This document shows positions 42,331 through 50,618 of a DNA stretch of 64,000 bases, piece by piece. The stretch is from assembly GCF_001420995.1 (NCBI RefSeq), contig NZ_CP012184.1:4758501-4822500 (forward strand), in the 5' to 3' direction. Below the pieces are notes generated by a model. It did no database searches, was not told the DNA's origin, and was given only the letters and a program-made list of their open reading frames with translations. The position numbers were made by a program, and so were the translations under genes. Every line of letters starts with the position of its first letter. The first letter of the stretch is position 1. This stretch comes from Pseudonocardia sp. EC080619-01 (GTDB lineage: Bacteria; Actinomycetota; Actinomycetes; Mycobacteriales; Pseudonocardiaceae).

Positions 42331-43542
42331 ATGGCGCTGACCACCACCGGCACCGAGCCGCACGCCCTGTTCTCCGGCGACTTCTGGACCGACCCGCACC
42401 CCGCCTACGCGGCGCTGCGCGACGACGAGCCGGTGCGCGAGCTGGCGCTGCCGGACGGGAAGGCGTGGCTGATCACCCGCTACGCCGACGTCCGGGAGGC
42501 GTTCGTCGACCCACGGCTGTCGAAGGACTGGCGCTACACGCTGCCGGCGGACCAGCGGGACGAGCACGCCGCGGCGCCGACGCCGATGATGATCCTGATG
42601 GACCCGCCGGACCACACCCGGCTGCGGAAGCTGGTCAGCCGCTCGTTCACCGTCCGGCGCATGAACGAGCTGCAGCCGCGGGTCGAGGAGATCACCCAGG
42701 AGCTGCTGGACCGGCTGCCCGCCGACCGGCCGGTCGACCTCATGCGGGAGTACGCGTTCCTCGTCCCGGTGCTCGTGATCTGTGAGCTGCTCGGCGTGCC
42801 TGCGGAGGACCGGGACCAGTTCTCCGCGTGGTCGTCGGTGATGGTCGACGACTCGCCGCAGGAGGAGAAGTTCGCCGCGATGGGCAGCCTGCACGGCTAC
42901 CTGAGCGAGCTCATCGAGCGCAAGCGCACCGAGCCCGACGACGCGCTGCTCTCGTCGCTGCTCGCGGTCAGCGAGGCCGACGGCGACACGCTGTCCCACG
43001 AGGAGCTCGTCGCCATGGCGATGCTGCTGCTCATCGCCGGGCACGAGACGACGGTCAACCTGATCGGCAACGGCGTCCTGGCCCTCCTGACCCATCCCGG
43101 GGAGCGGGCGAGGCTGCAGGACGACCCGTCACTGATCACGTCGGCGGTGGAGGAGTTCCTGCGGTTCGAGTCGCCGGTGACGAACACGCCGATGCGGTTC
43201 GCGAGCGAGGACGTCACCTACTCCGGGGTGACCATCCCGGCCGGATCGACGGTCATGCTCGGCCTGGCCGCGGCCAACCGGGACCCCGCGTGGACCGAGC
43301 GGGCCGACGAACTCGACATCACCCGGGTCGCGTCCGGCGGGGTGTTCTTCGGGCACGGCATCCACTTCTGCCTGGGGGCCCAGCTGGCACGCACCGAGGG
43401 ACGGGTGGCGATCGGGAAGCTGGTCGCGCAGCGCCCGGACCTCGCGCTCGCCGTCGATCCGTCGGAGCTGACCTACCGCGAGTCGACCCTGGTCCGCGGG
43501 CTGACGGGGATGCCCGTGACTGTGGGCGCTGCGCGCTCGTGA
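42331..43542 (+). CDS. cytochrome P450
   Basis: 403 residues, normal for a soluble bacterial P450. The oxygen-binding I-helix is LLIAGHETTVNLIGNG (about 233-248), the ExxR pair falls in the K-helix (EEFLRFESP), ANRDPAWTERADELD follows, and the haem ligand cysteine is in FGHGIHFCLGAQLARTEG (about residue 347). The ATG at 42331 follows GGGGAC. Redox partners: an FprA-type reductase is at 53711 but not adjacent. The substrate is unknown; resemblance is to the CYP107/CYP105-like bacterial groups. Its stop TGA lies in the arm of the following hairpin. Confidence 0.93.
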   Translation: MALTTTGTEPHALFSGDFWTDPHPAYAALRDDEPVRELALPDGKAWLITRYADVREAFVDPRLSKDWRYTLPADQRDEHAAAPTPMMILMDPPDHTRLRKLVSRSFTVRRMNELQPRVEEITQELLDRLPADRPVDLMREYAFLVPVLVICELLGVPAEDRDQFSAWSSVMVDDSPQEEKFAAMGSLHGYLSELIERKRTEPDDALLSSLLAVSEADGDTLSHEELVAMAMLLLIAGHETTVNLIGNGVLALLTHPGERARLQDDPSLITSAVEEFLRFESPVTNTPMRFASEDVTYSGVTIPAGSTVMLGLAAANRDPAWTERADELDITRVASGGVFFGHGIHFCLGAQLARTEGRVAIGKLVAQRPDLALAVDPSELTYRESTLVRGLTGMPVTVGAARS

Positions 43543-43582
43543 GTGGTTGACGCGGTCAGGACCGCGTCAACCACTCACGAGC
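43535..43582. terminator. bidirectional hairpin terminator, GCTCGTGAGTGG family
   Basis: A 23-bp perfect stem (43535-43557 with 43560-43582), two-base loop AG. The outer arm GCTCGTGAGTGG is identical to that of the hairpin at 13173-13226 and carries the P450 stop TGA (43540-43542) at the same position; the inner arms are unrelated. Confidence 0.85.
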
Positions 43583-43584
43583 CG

Positions 43585-44211
43585 TCAGGCCAGCGGGGCG
43601 CCGGTCTTCTCCCGCACCTCGTCGGCGGAGACGCCCGGGGCGGTCTCGACCAGCGCGAGACCGTCGGGTGTCACGTCGATGACGGCGAGGTCGGTGACGA
43701 TCCGGGTGACGCAGCCCAGGCCGGTGATCGGCAGCGAGCAGCGCTCGACGATCTTCGGCGACCCGTCCTTCGAGACGTGGTCCATCATCACGACGACGCG
43801 CCGGGCGCCGTGCACGAGGTCCATCGCGCCGCCCATCCCCTTGATCATCTTGCCGGGGACCGACCAGTTCGCGAGATCGCCGTTCGCCGCGACCTCCATG
43901 CCGCCGAGGACGGCGACGTCGAGCTTCCCGGCCCGGATCTGGCCGAAGCTCTCCGCGGACCCGAAGTAGGCGGCGCCGTCGGTGACGGTGACGGTCTCCT
44001 TGCCGGCGTTGATCAGGTCGGGGTCGATCTCGTCGTCGGTGGGGTAGGGACCGACGCCGAGGATCCCGTTCTCCGAGTGCAGGACCACCGTGCGGCCGTC
44101 GGGGATGTGCCCGGGGACCAGGGTGGGCATGCCGATGCCGAGGTTCACGTACGACCCGTCCGGGAGCTCCTCGGCGACCCGGGCGGCCATCTCGTCGCGT
44201 GTCAGGGCCAT
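43585..44211 (-). CDS. 3-oxoacid (succinyl-CoA:3-ketoacid/3-oxoadipate-type) CoA-transferase subunit B
   Basis: 208 residues. YVNLGIGMPTLVPGHI is the subunit-B N-terminal motif, with the catalytic glutamate in HSENGILGVGPYP (about residue 50); GGMEVAANGDLANWSVPGKM and MMDHVSKDGSPKIVERCSLP follow. Together with subunit A it swaps CoA from succinyl-CoA to a 3-oxo acid. The ATG at 44211 shares one base with the subunit A stop (TGATG). ScoB, AtoA and PcaJ are very similar; a pcaB-like gene 3 kb away makes the 3-oxoadipate role possible. Confidence 0.9.
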   Translation of the reverse strand: MALTRDEMAARVAEELPDGSYVNLGIGMPTLVPGHIPDGRTVVLHSENGILGVGPYPTDDEIDPDLINAGKETVTVTDGAAYFGSAESFGQIRAGKLDVAVLGGMEVAANGDLANWSVPGKMIKGMGGAMDLVHGARRVVVMMDHVSKDGSPKIVERCSLPITGLGCVTRIVTDLAVIDVTPDGLALVETAPGVSADEVREKTGAPLA

Positions 44212-44957
44212 CAGCCGCTCACCGTCCTGAACTCGACCGGCTTCTCCACGCCGGGCACGTGCAGGACGCGCTGGACGTGGATGCCGGGGGTGTGCACGTG
44301 GTCCGGGTCGATCTCGCCCGGCTCGACCAGGTGCTCGACCTGCGCGATCGTGACCCGGCCCGCGGCGGCCGCGTCCGGGTTGAAGTTCCGCGCCGAACGC
44401 CGGAACACGAGGTTGCCGTGCCGGTCGCCCTTCCAGGCGTGGACCAGCCCGAAGTCGGGGGTCAGCGCGCGCTCGAGGACGTAGGACACGCCGTCGAACT
44501 CGCGGACCTCCTTCTCGGGCGACATGACCGCGACGGAGCCGTCGGGTGCGTAGCGCCAGGGCAGGCCGCCGTCGGCGACGAGCGTGCCGACGCCGGCCGG
44601 GGTGTAGAACGCCGGGATCCCCGCGCCACCGGCGCGCAGCCGCTCGGCGAGCGTGCCCTGCGGCGTCAGCTCCAGCTCCAGCTCGCCGCCCAGGTACTGG
44701 CGGGCGAACTCCTTGTTGTTGCCGACGTAGGAGCCGATCGTGCGCCGGATCCGGCCGGCGGACAGCAGGGTGCCGAGGCCGAAGCCGTCGACGCCGAGGT
44801 TGTTCGAGATCGTCTCCAGATCGGTCGCGCCCTGCTCCAGCAGGGCGGCGATCAGCACCGTCGGGACGCCCGACATGCCGAACCCGCCGACCGCGAGCGA
44901 CGCGCCGTCGCCGATGTCGGCGACCGCGTCCGCGGCGGATACCACCACCTTGTCCAT
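44211..44957 (-). CDS. 3-oxoacid CoA-transferase subunit A
   Basis: 248 residues from ATG at 44957 (GGAGG before it). The sequence SLAVGGFGMSGVPTVLIAAL, NNLGVDGFGLGTLLSAG, YVGNNKEFARQYLGGELELE and AFYTPAGVGTLVADGG is diagnostic for the A subunit of family I CoA-transferases. It pairs with the B subunit immediately downstream in one operon. No thiolase or hydrolase gene is attached. The ~325-base upstream gap carries a 40-base duplication. Confidence 0.92.
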   Translation of the reverse strand: MDKVVVSAADAVADIGDGASLAVGGFGMSGVPTVLIAALLEQGATDLETISNNLGVDGFGLGTLLSAGRIRRTIGSYVGNNKEFARQYLGGELELELTPQGTLAERLRAGGAGIPAFYTPAGVGTLVADGGLPWRYAPDGSVAVMSPEKEVREFDGVSYVLERALTPDFGLVHAWKGDRHGNLVFRRSARNFNPDAAAAGRVTIAQVEHLVEPGEIDPDHVHTPGIHVQRVLHVPGVEKPVEFRTVSG

Positions 44958-45282
44958 CACGCACCTCCGTCGGACGCGACGGTACCGCAGTGTGCGATCT
45001 GCGGACAAGCGTTCGCTGTGCGAACGTCATCGGTGCCGACGGAGCGCGGGCGTGCGCCGTCGCGTAGCCAGGCCCGCTCCGTCCGGCGGCCGTCCCGAGC
45101 TGGAGCACCCCGTCGTCTGTCCGTGCGCCCCGGCGCCGGCTCACGCACCCGTCGCGTGGGGTGCGCCCCCACGTGACGGGGTGCGCCGACGGTGACGGGG
45201 TGCGCCGACGACGGGGCACGCCGCCACGTGACGGGGTGCGCCGACGGTGACGGGGTGCGCCGACCGGGTGCCGGGCGCGGGG
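44958..45282. other. intergenic gap with a 40-bp duplication and GTGACGGGGTGCGCCGAC repeats
   Basis: A 40-base segment at 45170-45209 recurs exactly at 45225-45264; each copy holds two GTGACGGGGTGCGCCGAC units. The rest of the 325-base gap holds the subunit A promoter region and no gene that I can support. Confidence 0.7.
45170..45264. repeat. exact 40-bp direct repeat, 55-bp period
   Basis: Copies are 45170-45209 and 45225-45264. Both begin CACGTGACGGGGTGCGCCGA and end GACGGGGTGCGCCGAC. Between them 15 bases read GACGGGGCACGCCGC-like, a diverged third unit. Confidence 0.85.
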
Positions 45283-46182
45283 TCAGGCCGCGGTGGGGGC
45301 CTCGTGCTCGTCGCCGACCGCGATCTCCCCGTCGGTGACGACGTCGGCGTACACCCCGGCGCACGCCCAGACCCCGCCGATCTGCGGGATCTCGATCCGG
45401 TTGTGCTTGGCGATGGTCCGCAGGGTGCCGGGGTCGCGGGGCAGGTCGCCCTGCGCCAGCGTCGTCATCACGCACCGCATGGTGGCGAACGAGTACCGCA
45501 CGGCGACGCCGCCGATGGTGCCGTCCGACCCCGGCCAGTCGTTCTCGAGGAAGCCGGCGTCCTCGCCGCGAAGGACGACGTTCGGGCGGTAACGGCGCGG
45601 GTCGAAGGTCGCGTCCGGGGCGAGCTCGCGCAGCCGGTCCAGTGTGGACTCGGTGAGCACGTGCAGCGTGGACAGGTCGAAGAAGGTGCCCGGCGCGCCG
45701 AACGCGGAGACGTCGAACCGGCTGACCCGCTCGCCGGTGTCCTCGTGCCGGGCGGTGGTGCCCTCGATCAGCTGCCCGGGGGCGAGCTGGTCGATCGGGA
45801 GGTCGTCGAACTCCGGCCAGACCTCCTCGAACTGGCTGCCCTCCGGTGGCTCGGCGATGAGCCGGACCTCGCGGTCGAGGATCGCGGAGAGCGCCGTGTC
45901 GATCCCCGGGTCGTCGGAGCGCAGCATCGAGCCGTCCGGGAAGCGGATCTCCACCTCGGGCAGCGGGCGGCCCGGTTCCGGCTCGGCGGCGAACCGCGCG
46001 GAGAAGTCGAGCAGGCCCGACCACAGGCGCGGGACCTTGGCGCTCGCGACGGTGCCCGACTCGACGTCGTACACCGCCAGTGCCCGGTCGCCCAGCAGCC
46101 CGCGGCCGGTCACGACCGACCGTTCCACGGACTCGCCGAGCATGGATTTCACCGGGTACCGGTGCAGTGAGACGACCGTCAT
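45283..46182 (-). CDS. MOSC domain-containing protein
   Basis: 299 residues. The N-terminal beta-barrel part (VVSLHRYPVKSMLGESVERS, GLLGDRALAVYD) and the C-terminal MOSC domain (RYRPNVVLRG, RYSFATMRCVMTTLAQGDLP with a conserved cysteine, about residue 237) match the MOSC superfamily of molybdenum-cofactor-related proteins such as YcbX and the mARC amidoxime reductases. It may bind Mo cofactor and reduce N-hydroxylated compounds. The ATG at 46182 has GAGGT close upstream. No operon partner is obvious; the HAD gene starts on the same strand 46 bases upstream. Confidence 0.88.
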   Translation of the reverse strand: MTVVSLHRYPVKSMLGESVERSVVTGRGLLGDRALAVYDVESGTVASAKVPRLWSGLLDFSARFAAEPEPGRPLPEVEIRFPDGSMLRSDDPGIDTALSAILDREVRLIAEPPEGSQFEEVWPEFDDLPIDQLAPGQLIEGTTARHEDTGERVSRFDVSAFGAPGTFFDLSTLHVLTESTLDRLRELAPDATFDPRRYRPNVVLRGEDAGFLENDWPGSDGTIGGVAVRYSFATMRCVMTTLAQGDLPRDPGTLRTIAKHNRIEIPQIGGVWACAGVYADVVTDGEIAVGDEHEAPTAA

Positions 46183-46227
46183 ACCTCGGTGTCTACCGGT
46201 CGCGAACGGGCCGGCGAAAGGAAGTCC

Positions 46228-46875
46228 TCAGCCGAGGAGTGCGACCCGGAGATCGTCCGCGGATGCGTACACGATCTCGGCACCCGCGGCTTCCAGCTCG
46301 CCCGGCTCGGCGTAGCCCCAGCCCGCGCCGGCGCAGCGGAGGCCGTGTTCGGCCGACCCCTCGACGTCGTGCAGCCGGTCGCCGACCATCAGCGGCTCGT
46401 CCACACCGGACGGGTTCCCCAGCCGGCGCAGCGCCTCGGCGACCACGGCGCCCTTGGTCGGGCGGTCAGCGGTGCGGGTGTCGCCGACGATCTCGGTGAA
46501 CAGGTCGGTCCAGCCGTGGTGGGCGAGGATCTTGCGCGCCGACGGCTCGGCCTTGCTGGTGGCGAGCGCCATCGTCACGCCGGCGTCGCCGAGCGCCCGC
46601 AGCAGCTCCTCGACGCCGGGGTAGGGCCTGCTCCCCATCCAGCCGTCCTCGTCGCCGTAGATCCGGCGGTAGACCGGCAGTACCGCCGCCGTGCCCTCCT
46701 CGCCGAGGATCGGCGGGAGCGAGCGGTAGAGCGGCGGCCCGAGCAGGTGGGTGCCCAGCGCGGACTCGGGCACGTCGAGGCCGACCTCGTCGATGGCGCG
46801 GCGCATCGAGCCGAGGATGCCGGGGGCGGAGTCGACGAGGGTGCCGTCGAGATCGAGGAGGATGTGGGTCAGCAC
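46228..46875 (-). CDS. HAD-superfamily phosphatase (phosphoglycolate phosphatase-like)
   Basis: 215 residues from GTG at 46875 (AGGGAGGATGG upstream). HAD motif I is HILLDLDGTLVDSAPG (about 3-18), motif II is ATSKAEPSARKILAHHG, and motif IV is VGDRLHDVEGSAEHGL. Cap sequence LLGPPLYRSLPPIL resembles Gph-like enzymes. It would hydrolyse a small phosphate ester such as 2-phosphoglycolate; given the glycolate oxidase-type fusion elsewhere in the window this is an attractive but unproven link. It is divergent from the pcaB-like gene, 40 bases between starts. Confidence 0.87.
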   Translation of the reverse strand: MLTHILLDLDGTLVDSAPGILGSMRRAIDEVGLDVPESALGTHLLGPPLYRSLPPILGEEGTAAVLPVYRRIYGDEDGWMGSRPYPGVEELLRALGDAGVTMALATSKAEPSARKILAHHGWTDLFTEIVGDTRTADRPTKGAVVAEALRRLGNPSGVDEPLMVGDRLHDVEGSAEHGLRCAGAGWGYAEPGELEAAGAEIVYASADDLRVALLG

Positions 46876-46915
46876 GGCTCCATCCTCCCTGTTCTCTCTG
46901 CGTACACTCGTCCGC

Positions 46916-48067
46916 ATGGCGAACGCCCTCTTCGGCCCGCTGTCCGGCACGGACCGGGTCGACGTGCTGCTCGACGACGGCGCCTGGATCGCCGCGCTGC
47001 TCGAGGTCGAGCTGGCGCTCTCGGCGGTCGCGGCCGAGCAGGGCGCGGTCTCCACCGACGACGCCGACGGGGTCGAGCGGGCCGTGGCGGCCGTCGCCGG
47101 GGTGGACCCGGCCGCGCTCGCCGCGGAGTCCGTCGAGGGTGGCAACCCGGTGATCCCGCTGGTCAAGCGGCTGAAGGCGGCCGCGGCGCGGATCCAGCCG
47201 GGCGCCGAGCGGGCGGTGCACCCGGGCGCGACCAGCCAGGACGTCCTGGACACCGCGCTCGTGCTGCTCACCCGCCGGGCCGGGCACCGGATCACCGAGG
47301 ACCTGGCGGCCTGCGCGGATGCCGCGGCCGCGCTGGCCCGCGACCACCGCGGCACCCCGTGTGCCGCCCGGACCCTGGGTCAGCAGGCGCTCCCCACGAC
47401 GTTCGGCCTGGTCGCCGCGAACTGGTGCGCCGGACTGGACCGCGCCCGGGTGCGGCTCGCGGCGGTGCTCGACGAGCTCCCCGTCCAGTACGGCGGCGCC
47501 GCCGGCACGCTCGCCGCGACCCACCCGCACGGCCCGGCCGTCGCCGACGCGCTCGCCGCCCGGCTCGGGCTCGCCCCGCAGGGCGTCCCGTGGCACACCG
47601 AGCGCACCCGGATCGGCGAGCTCGCCGGGGCGCTCGGCGTCGCGGCGGGGGCGTGCGCGAAGCCGGCGGGCGACGTCGTCCTGCTGTCGGCGACCGAGCT
47701 CGGCGAGGTGTCCGAGGCCGCGCCGGGGGACTCGTCGTCGATGCCGCACAAGCGCAACCCCGCCGCGGCCGTGACCGCCCGCGGTGCCGCGACGCGGGCC
47801 CCCGGCCTCGTCGCGACCCTGCTCGCGGCGCAGGAGCAGGAGTTCCAGCGCGCCGCCGGTGCCTGGCACGCCGAGTGGGAGACGCTCACCGGGCTGCTCC
47901 GGGTCACCGCCGGCGCCGCCTCCCGGTTGCGGACGTGTCTCGAGGGACTGCAGGTGCACCCGGACGCGATGGGCCGGAACCTGGCGCTCGCCGCGGGCGC
48001 GCAGGGCAGCGGGGCGGGCCACGCAGCGGAGCTGGCCGACCGGGTGCTGGCGGGGCGACCGCGGTGA
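46916..48067 (+). CDS. pcaB: 3-carboxy-cis,cis-muconate cycloisomerase-like lyase
   Basis: 383 residues from ATG at 46916. It belongs to the fumarase/aspartase superfamily: HPGATSQDVLDTALVLL (about 101-117) and the signature DSSSMPHKRNPAAAV (about 273-287) are present, and AARTLGQQALPTTFG fits CMLE enzymes. CMLE cyclises 3-carboxy-muconate in the protocatechuate branch of the beta-ketoadipate pathway. It is shorter than the usual ~450 residues, lacking part of the C-terminus. It overlaps an IclR regulator gene (GTGA). No pcaGH or pcaC genes are adjacent, so an adenylosuccinate-lyase-type function cannot be fully excluded. Confidence 0.82.
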   Translation: MANALFGPLSGTDRVDVLLDDGAWIAALLEVELALSAVAAEQGAVSTDDADGVERAVAAVAGVDPAALAAESVEGGNPVIPLVKRLKAAAARIQPGAERAVHPGATSQDVLDTALVLLTRRAGHRITEDLAACADAAAALARDHRGTPCAARTLGQQALPTTFGLVAANWCAGLDRARVRLAAVLDELPVQYGGAAGTLAATHPHGPAVADALAARLGLAPQGVPWHTERTRIGELAGALGVAAGACAKPAGDVVLLSATELGEVSEAAPGDSSSMPHKRNPAAAVTARGAATRAPGLVATLLAAQEQEFQRAAGAWHAEWETLTGLLRVTAGAASRLRTCLEGLQVHPDAMGRNLALAAGAQGSGAGHAAELADRVLAGRPR

Positions 48068-48858
48068 GCGAGGAGCCGGGGGAGCGCCGCGAGCAGGTCC
48101 GGTCGCTGGCGCGCGGGCTCGCCGTCATCCGCTCGTTCGACGCCGACCGCCCGCAGCAGACCCTCGCCGACGTCGCCCGCTCCACCGGCCTCACCCGCGC
48201 CGCCGCGCGCCGGTTCCTGCTCACCCTCGCCGACGAGGGCTACGTCCGCACCGACGGCAGGCTGTTCGCCCTCACCCCGCGGGTGCTGGAACTGGGCTGG
48301 TCCTACCTGTCCGCGATGGGCCTGCCCGAGGTCGCCGCCCCGCACCTGGAGCGGCTGGTCGCGACGGTGCGCGAGTCGGCGTCGGTCTCGGTGCTCGACG
48401 GCGACCCGGCCACCGGCTACGACGTCGTCTACGTCGCCCGGGTGCCCACGTCGCGGATCATGACCGTCGCGATCACCATCGGGACCCGGTTCCCCGCCTA
48501 CGCGACGTCGATGGGTCGTGTCCTGCTCGCCGCGCTGCCGCCCGCCACCCTCGACACCTACCTCGCTGGGCTGCGTCCGGAGACCCTGACCGAGCACACC
48601 GTCGCCGCCCCGGAGGCGTTGCGGGCCGAGCTCGGCCGGGTCCGGGCCGACGGGCACTGCGTCGTCGACCAGGAGCTCGAGGAAGGGCTGCGTTCGATCG
48701 CGGTTCCCGTGCACGACCGGGCCGGGCGGGTCACGGCCGCGGCGAACGTGTCGACCCACGCGTCCCGGCTGGACGCCGCGACCCTGCGCACGGACGTGCT
48801 CCCGGAGCTGCGGGCGTGCGTGTCCGCGATCGAGGCGGACCTGCGGGCCGCCGGATAG
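48064..48858 (+). CDS. IclR-family regulator, PcaR/PobR-like
   Basis: 264 residues from GTG at 48064. The helix-turn-helix reads VRSLARGLAVIRSFDADRPQ, TLADVARSTGLTRAAARRF and LLTLADEGYV (about 11-60); the effector domain includes YATSMGRVLLAALPPATLD and EEGLRSIAVPVHD. The wording RSLARGLAVIRSF and the YATSMGRVLLA segment match PcaR/PobR regulators of protocatechuate and hydroxybenzoate degradation. Overlap with the lyase gene supports that role. Effector probably an aromatic acid or beta-ketoadipate. Confidence 0.93.
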   Translation: MSEEPGERREQVRSLARGLAVIRSFDADRPQQTLADVARSTGLTRAAARRFLLTLADEGYVRTDGRLFALTPRVLELGWSYLSAMGLPEVAAPHLERLVATVRESASVSVLDGDPATGYDVVYVARVPTSRIMTVAITIGTRFPAYATSMGRVLLAALPPATLDTYLAGLRPETLTEHTVAAPEALRAELGRVRADGHCVVDQELEEGLRSIAVPVHDRAGRVTAAANVSTHASRLDAATLRTDVLPELRACVSAIEADLRAAG

Positions 48859-48881
48859 GGCACCATCGGCGGCATGACTAC

Positions 48882-48897
48882 TGTGATTCAGATCACC
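48882..48897. promoter_or_regulatory. Crp-like palindrome
   Basis: TGTGATTCAGATCACC matches the TGTGA-N6-TCACA pattern of Crp/FNR-family sites in nine of ten positions. It lies just upstream of the PPOX gene. Confidence 0.4.
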
Positions 48898-48917
48898 ATG
48901 TCGGCCGGGGGCCTGCG

Positions 48918-49382
48918 ATGACGGCCGCGCTGCTCGACCGCGGTGCGCCCGGGCACGCCCACGTCGCGGCCCGGCTCGCGGCCGAACCGGTCATCTGGCT
49001 GACCACCGTCGGCGACGACGCCCGCCCGCACTCGGTTCCCGTCTGGTTCCTGTTCGCCGACCCCGAGATCCTGATCTTCAGCAGGCCGGACACCGCGAAG
49101 GTCGCCCGGCTCCGCGACCGGCCCGGGGTGTGCCTGTCGCTGGACACCGCGGCGTCGGGCACCAACGTCGTGCTCGCCGAGGGCGACGCCGCACCGGCCG
49201 TCGAACCGTCGGAGCCGGAGCTGCGCGAGTTCGGGGAGAAGTACCGGGAGATGCTCGGTGACCAGGAACTCGACGGCTGGCGGCAGGTGTTCGCCCGCCC
49301 GCTGCGGGTCCGGCTGCGCCGCATCGTCGCCTGGCGGGTCGGCCCGGGCGGGCTCGAACGGGTGGCGGTCCGGGCCGGCTGA
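48918..49382 (+). CDS. PPOX-class (probable F420-dependent) split-barrel oxidoreductase
   Basis: 154 residues from ATG at 48918. APGHAHVAARLAAEPVIWLT, RPHSVPVWFLFADPEILIFS, RLRDRPGVCLSLDTAASGTN and the C-terminal RRIVAWRVGPGGLER match the pyridoxamine-oxidase-like split barrel of actinobacterial F420/FMN-binding proteins (Rv3369-type). They reduce or bind deazaflavin-linked substrates; the exact reaction is unknown. A 15-codon reading frame (48874-48921) ends in the start codon (ATGA), so translation may be coupled. Confidence 0.85.
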   Translation: MTAALLDRGAPGHAHVAARLAAEPVIWLTTVGDDARPHSVPVWFLFADPEILIFSRPDTAKVARLRDRPGVCLSLDTAASGTNVVLAEGDAAPAVEPSEPELREFGEKYREMLGDQELDGWRQVFARPLRVRLRRIVAWRVGPGGLERVAVRAG

Positions 49383-49453
49383 GGTCCCCGGCGGGAACAT
49401 CGGCCCGCACGGCCCGGTTGCGCCGGAGGGACGGTCACGACGAGGGAGGCACG

Positions 49454-50581
49454 GTGAGCGGACGCTTGCACCTGGCGGTCGAGCTCGGAGCGGCCGGGCG
49501 GCATCCCGGCGCCTGGCGGTCGACCGGCGCCGATCCGGACCGGCTGCTCACCGCCGAGCACCACGTCGACGTCGTCCGGACCGCGGCGCGCGGTGGTCTC
49601 GACCTGGTCGCGCTGCCCGACTCGCTGCTGCCCCCGTCGGACGACCCCGCCGCGGTGCCCGGCACCCTCGACGCCGTCGCGATCGCCGCGCGGGTCGCCC
49701 CCGCGGTGCCCGGCATCGGCGTCGTCCCGACCGCGACGGTCACCCACACCGAGCCGTTCCACCTGTCCAAGGCGGTCGCCACCCTCGACTTCGTCGCGAC
49801 CGGGCGTGCCGGCTGGCAGCCCGACGTGTCGCGGACCCGCACCGAGGCGGACCTCTTCGGGCGCACCGGACCCGAGGAGCCGGCGACGCTGTGGCGCGAG
49901 GCCGGCGAGGTGATCGACGTCGTCGCCCGGCTCTGGGACTCCTGGGAGGACGACGCCGAGATCCGCGACGCCCCGACCGGCCGGTTCGTCGACCGCCAGA
50001 AGCTCCACCACATCGACTTCGCCGGCGAGTTCTTCTCGGTGAAGGGCCCGTCGATCACGCCCCGGCCGCCGCAGGGGCGGCCGCTGACCGTGCTGCGCGG
50101 CGACGAGACCGCGGCGCTGCCGGTCGTGGGCCGCCACGCCGACGTCGTCCGGGTCGCCGCGACCTCCGTCGCCGCGGCGGCCGAGGCCCGGGACCGGGTG
50201 CGGGCCGCCGTCGCCGACGCCGGCCGGGACCCCGGGACCGTCCCGGTGGTGCTCGACGTCGAGACCCTGCTCGGCCCGGACGCCGCGGACCGGCTCCGGG
50301 AGCTCGACGCGCTCGCCCCGGCCGGGGCGGACCTCGGACCGGCGACACTGCGCCACGTCGGGGACCCGGCCGGGCTCGCCGCGCTGCTGCGTGACGCCGC
50401 CGAGGAACGGGCCGCCGACGGGTTCGTCCTCGCGCCGTTGGCCCTGCCGAGCGGTGCCGGGGAGATCGTCGACGGGCTGCTGCCCGCGCTCGGCGACGTC
50501 TGGTCACCCGCGCCCTACGACGGGTCGCTGCGTGAGCGGTTCGGCCTGTCCCGCCCGGCGAACCGGTACGCCACGCGCTGA
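49454..50581 (+). CDS. LLM-class flavin-dependent oxidoreductase (bacterial luciferase-like)
   Basis: 375 residues from GTG at 49454 (GAGGGAGGCACG upstream). TIM-barrel luciferase-like features: LHLAVELGAAGRHPGAWR, GLDLVALPDSLLPPSDD, VPTATVTHTEPFHLSKAVAT and LDFVATGRAGWQPDVSRT, typical of FMN- or F420-using monooxygenases of the NtaA/SnaA/DszA type. The KLHHIDFAGEFFSVKGPSIT segment is characteristic of that subgroup. A flavin reductase partner may be the gene at 24460, unlinked. Substrate unknown. Confidence 0.88.
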   Translation: MSGRLHLAVELGAAGRHPGAWRSTGADPDRLLTAEHHVDVVRTAARGGLDLVALPDSLLPPSDDPAAVPGTLDAVAIAARVAPAVPGIGVVPTATVTHTEPFHLSKAVATLDFVATGRAGWQPDVSRTRTEADLFGRTGPEEPATLWREAGEVIDVVARLWDSWEDDAEIRDAPTGRFVDRQKLHHIDFAGEFFSVKGPSITPRPPQGRPLTVLRGDETAALPVVGRHADVVRVAATSVAAAAEARDRVRAAVADAGRDPGTVPVVLDVETLLGPDAADRLRELDALAPAGADLGPATLRHVGDPAGLAALLRDAAEERAADGFVLAPLALPSGAGEIVDGLLPALGDVWSPAPYDGSLRERFGLSRPANRYATR

Positions 50582-50618
50582 GGCGCACCGACCGGCGCGG
50601 ACCGGGCAGGATCGCGGC

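Noticed and set aside
45283..46182. A plus-strand frame opposite the MOSC gene
   Set aside because: The minus strand carries the MOSC motifs over the full length; the plus frame has none.
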